Assembly (NCBI GenBank): GCA_913064755.1
Contig: CAJYBQ010000085.1
Coordinates: 1-9,301 of the forward strand
DNA length: 9,301 bases
Direction of reading: 5' to 3'
From: an uncultured Alphaproteobacteria bacterium
Lineage (GTDB): Bacteria > Pseudomonadota > Alphaproteobacteria > Minwuiales > Minwuiaceae
Shown one piece after another: positions 6,079-9,301 of this stretch (positions are counted from its first letter, which is position 1; each line of letters begins with the position of its first letter). The notes under the pieces are model-generated. The model was not told where the DNA came from, did no database searches, and saw nothing but the letters and a program-made list of their open reading frames with translations. The translations under genes were made by a program, and so were the position numbers.

Positions 6079-7473
6079 ATGGCGCGCTCTGATGTCGTGA
6101 CGCGGTTTGCCCCCTCGCCCACTGGCTACCTGCATATCGGCGGGGCCAGGACGGCCCTGTTCAACTGGCTGTTCGCCCGCCATCACGGGGGACGGTTCCT
6201 GCTGCGGGTGGAGGATACCGACCGGGAGAGGTCATCGCAGGCGGCGATCGACGCGATCTTCGACGGGCTTTCCTGGCTGGGCCTGCAGGGCGACGAGGAA
6301 CCGGTGTTCCAGTTCGCCCGTGCCGACCGCCACGCCGAGGTGGCGCAGATGCTGCTGGACAGCGGCAATGCCTATCGCTGCTACGCCAGTCCCGAGGAAC
6401 TGACGGCGATGCGCGAGGCACAGCGCGCCGCGGGACAGCCCGTGCGCTACGACGGGCGCTGGCGGGACCGGGATGCGTCCGACGCCCCCGCCGGTGTGCC
6501 GCCGGTCATCCGGCTGCGCGCGCCGCAGACCGGGGAGACGGTGATTGCCGACGCGGTGCAGGGCGATGTCACGTTCGGCAACGACCAGCTGGATGACCTG
6601 ATCCTGCTGCGCGCCGACGGTACGCCAACCTACATGCTTTCCGTCGTCGTCGATGACCATGACATGAATGTCAGCCACGTCATTCGCGGCGACGATCACC
6701 TGGTGAATGCGGCACGCCAGAGCCTGATCTACCAGGCGCTCGGCTGGGACGTGCCGGTATTCGCCCACATACCGCTGATCCATGGTGCCGACGGGGCAAA
6801 GCTGTCGAACCGGCACGGCGCGCTTGGCGTCGATGCCTACCGGGAAATGGGATACCTGCCGGAAGCGGTATTGAATTACCTCGTGCGCCTGGGCTGGTCG
6901 CATGGTGACGACGAGATATTCTCCATGGCGCAGGCCATCGAATGGTTCGGGCTGGACGCGGTGGGGCGCGGCCCGTCGCGGTTCGACTTCGCCAAGCTGG
7001 AGAACCTGAACGGCCATTACCTGCGCGAGGCGGACAATGATCGCCTGACCGCCCTGGTGGCCGAACGCCTGGGCCTTGCCGCGGACAGCGACGCGCTGCC
7101 ACGGATCCTGGGCCTGATGGATGGCCTGAAGGAAAGGGCAAAGACCGTTGTCGAACTGGCCGACAGCGCGGCTTTCCTGGTCGCCAGCCGTCCGCTGGAG
7201 ATGAATGCGAAGGCCGCGAAACTGGTCGGGGGCGATGCGCCGCAGGTTCTGGCCGGTGTCCGCGATGTTCTCGCCGCGCTGCCGAAATGGGATGCGGCGA
7301 CGACGGAAGCGTCCATCAAGACCTTCGCGGAAACACGGGAACTGAAACTTGGCAAGGTTGCGCAGCCATTGCGCGCGGCGCTGACAGGCTCCAATATGTC
7401 GCCTGGAATTTTTGATGTTCTGGTTGCACTGGGTCGTGAGGAATCACTGGCGCGCATCGACGATTGCGTCTGA
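6079..7473 (+). CDS. gltX: Glutamyl-tRNA synthetase (class I aminoacyl-tRNA synthetase)
   Basis: GltX charges tRNA-Glu with glutamate using ATP in the cytoplasm; if the genome lacks GlnRS it may also misacylate tRNA-Gln for amidation by GatCAB. The 464-residue protein starts MARSDVVTRFAPSPTGYLHI and contains the HIGH-type motif HIGG (19-22), FLLRVEDTDRERS, the glutamate-binding region, VIRGDDHLVNAARQ, and the KMSKS-type loop KLSNR (241-245), followed by GYLPEAVLNYLVRLGWSHGDDEIFS. An alpha-helical anticodon-binding domain fills the C-terminus. The ATG at 6079 is set by the family N-terminus and an AGGAG ribosome site at 6066-6070; the frame is open upstream only as antisense of comEC. The KMSKS loop has Asn244 where Lys is usual (KLSKR). 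The zinc-site Cys seen in the E. coli enzyme is Trp here (RYDGRW). It is placed with gltA, but 139 bp and a promoter separate the two. Confidence 0.97.
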   Translation: MARSDVVTRFAPSPTGYLHIGGARTALFNWLFARHHGGRFLLRVEDTDRERSSQAAIDAIFDGLSWLGLQGDEEPVFQFARADRHAEVAQMLLDSGNAYRCYASPEELTAMREAQRAAGQPVRYDGRWRDRDASDAPAGVPPVIRLRAPQTGETVIADAVQGDVTFGNDQLDDLILLRADGTPTYMLSVVVDDHDMNVSHVIRGDDHLVNAARQSLIYQALGWDVPVFAHIPLIHGADGAKLSNRHGALGVDAYREMGYLPEAVLNYLVRLGWSHGDDEIFSMAQAIEWFGLDAVGRGPSRFDFAKLENLNGHYLREADNDRLTALVAERLGLAADSDALPRILGLMDGLKERAKTVVELADSAAFLVASRPLEMNAKAAKLVGGDAPQVLAGVRDVLAALPKWDAATTEASIKTFAETRELKLGKVAQPLRAALTGSNMSPGIFDVLVALGREESLARIDDCV

Positions 7474-7511
7474 CGCGCTATCTGTTTTGGACGCACGTGC
7501 AACACCAGACG

Positions 7512-7539
7512 TGTTCACGAAGCAAGCTTTGAGTATAAT
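7512..7539 (+). promoter_or_regulatory. Predicted gltA promoter
   Basis: A perfect -10 hexamer TATAAT lies at 7534-7539, about 74 bp before the gltA start. The best -35 candidate at the right distance is poor (TGTTCA at 7512-7517, spacer 16), so activator help is possible. A short inverted repeat AACAC/GTGTT (7501-7505 and 7511-7515) sits just upstream of or over the -35 and could be an operator half-pair or the end of the gltX transcript. Confidence 0.55.
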
Positions 7540-7612
7540 GGTTCGCACATGCGGGATGACAGTATCCGTCCCAGAGGCATGACGTGCGGACGTAACAGAC
7601 GGGGGTCAGATC

Positions 7613-8917
<1,305 letters not shown>

Positions 8918-8954
8918 GCGATCGGCATGGCCCGCATCAGGGCATCGAGACACC

Positions 8955-8978
8955 CCCGGGGCGCACATGCGCCCCGGG
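8955..8978 (+). terminator. Strong GC hairpin after gltA, transcription terminator
   Basis: CCCGGGGCGC (8955-8964) pairs perfectly with GCGCCCCGGG (8969-8978) around ACAT. GAGA (8947-8950) and TCTC (8985-8988) could extend the structure across small internal loops. It begins 38 bases after the gltA stop. Only a few T's follow, so it is a GC-stem terminator or mRNA 3'-end stabiliser rather than a textbook intrinsic terminator. Confidence 0.7.
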
Positions 8979-9022
8979 TGGGTATCTCCGCTGGATCACG
9001 GCGTTTCGACGCCCCCGCGCGC

Positions 9023-9139
9023 GTGGCATTCCTGCGCGCCGCCAACGACAATCGATCAACCTCCCGCAGGCGGTTCTTCGTCGTCGCTGCCCTGGTCGCA
9101 TGTGGCATCGCCATGGTTGCCATCCTGCTGGCGCTCTGA
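9023..9139 (+). CDS. Possible small single-span membrane protein, unknown function
   Basis: I do not recognise a named family. A short plus-strand frame ends at 9139. The part from the GTG at 9023 (38 residues) begins VAFLRAANDNRS, has a basic stretch (RRR) and ends in one hydrophobic helix (FFVVAALVACGIAMVAILLAL), giving a membrane-anchored protein with its basic N-terminus probably cytoplasmic. Third codon positions are mostly G or C. An ATG at 8927 would give 70 residues, but that reading runs through the gltA terminator hairpin and its extra part is Arg-rich and looks non-coding. No good ribosome site is seen for either start. The opposite strand is also open here in an acidic frame, so coding on this strand is not certain. 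Confidence 0.4.
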   Translation: MAFLRAANDNRSTSRRRFFVVAALVACGIAMVAILLAL

Positions 9140-9301
9140 CGCGACAGACGCTTCGCCACCGGCCGTCTCGGTCGTGTCGGAGCCATGTTCCGGCAGGCGC
9201 GGTTCCCGGGTCTGCACGTCCAGCCCTCACAAGAGCTGTTCGGGGAGGGGCACGACGTGGGAACGCGACGTCCGCGGCGCCTCGCGCCGCACCCCCCCTC
9301 C
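9140..9301. other. Right-end stretch without an assignable gene
   Basis: No confident gene is seen. On the minus strand a frame is open from 9301 down to a TGA at 9227-9229 and ends in SHVVPLPEQLL. The same frame then continues open to 9055 with a Glu/Asp/Gly-rich reading. This could be the C-terminus of a convergent gene, with or without a sequencing error at the stop, but I cannot name a family. A perfect 7-bp hairpin (GCGGCGC 9274-9280, GCGCCGC 9284-9290, loop CTC) is followed by a run of C at the window edge. Confidence 0.3.

Noticed and set aside
6043..6186. Upstream extension of comEC to a start at 6186
   Set aside because: The added 48 residues are antisense to the conserved gltX N-terminus and do not look like a ComEC N-terminus.

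Overview
The window reads as a GC-rich alphaproteobacterial chromosome segment, most like Rhodospirillales and relatives. Three things support this: the gene order trpC-moaC-moeA-lexA-comEC-gltX-gltA, a LexA operator of the direct-repeat type GAAC-N7-GAAC (the alphaproteobacterial form, not the CTGT-N8-ACAG box of E. coli and most gammaproteobacteria), and a ComEC without the C-terminal metallo-beta-lactamase domain. The assignment is an inference from family knowledge; no search was run.

Layout. Positions 1 to about 820 are a mosaic of gene pieces that do not belong together. First comes the C-terminal part of an NAD-dependent epimerase/SDR protein on the minus strand (1-510). Next is a decayed piece of a MauG/cytochrome c peroxidase-like gene on the plus strand (about 535-820). 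The plus strand then enters the middle of trpC. From about 821 the sequence is clean and continuous: trpC 3' half, moaC and moeA form a tightly packed plus-strand operon (2-bp gap, then an ATGA overlap). A 210-bp intergenic region follows with a self-regulatory LexA operator and promoter. Then come lexA (+), comEC (-, convergent with lexA, 10 bp apart), gltX (+, divergent from comEC) and gltA (+, own promoter, strong hairpin after it). The last 380 bases hold a possible small membrane protein and little else that can be assigned with confidence.

How the genes work together. These are core functions rather than one system: the end of tryptophan biosynthesis (TrpC), two molybdenum-cofactor steps (MoaC early, MoeA late), the SOS repressor LexA, the DNA-uptake channel ComEC, glutamyl-tRNA synthetase and citrate synthase. 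There is no CRISPR array, tRNA, rRNA, insertion sequence or defence cassette that I can see.

I did not find a convincing undescribed system. The points most worth checking are the chimeric left end (probably an assembly or read-quality artefact), the lexA operator/promoter overlap, the palindrome that supplies both stop codons of lexA and comEC, the Lys-to-Asn change in the GltX KMSKS-type loop, and the ambiguous right end.
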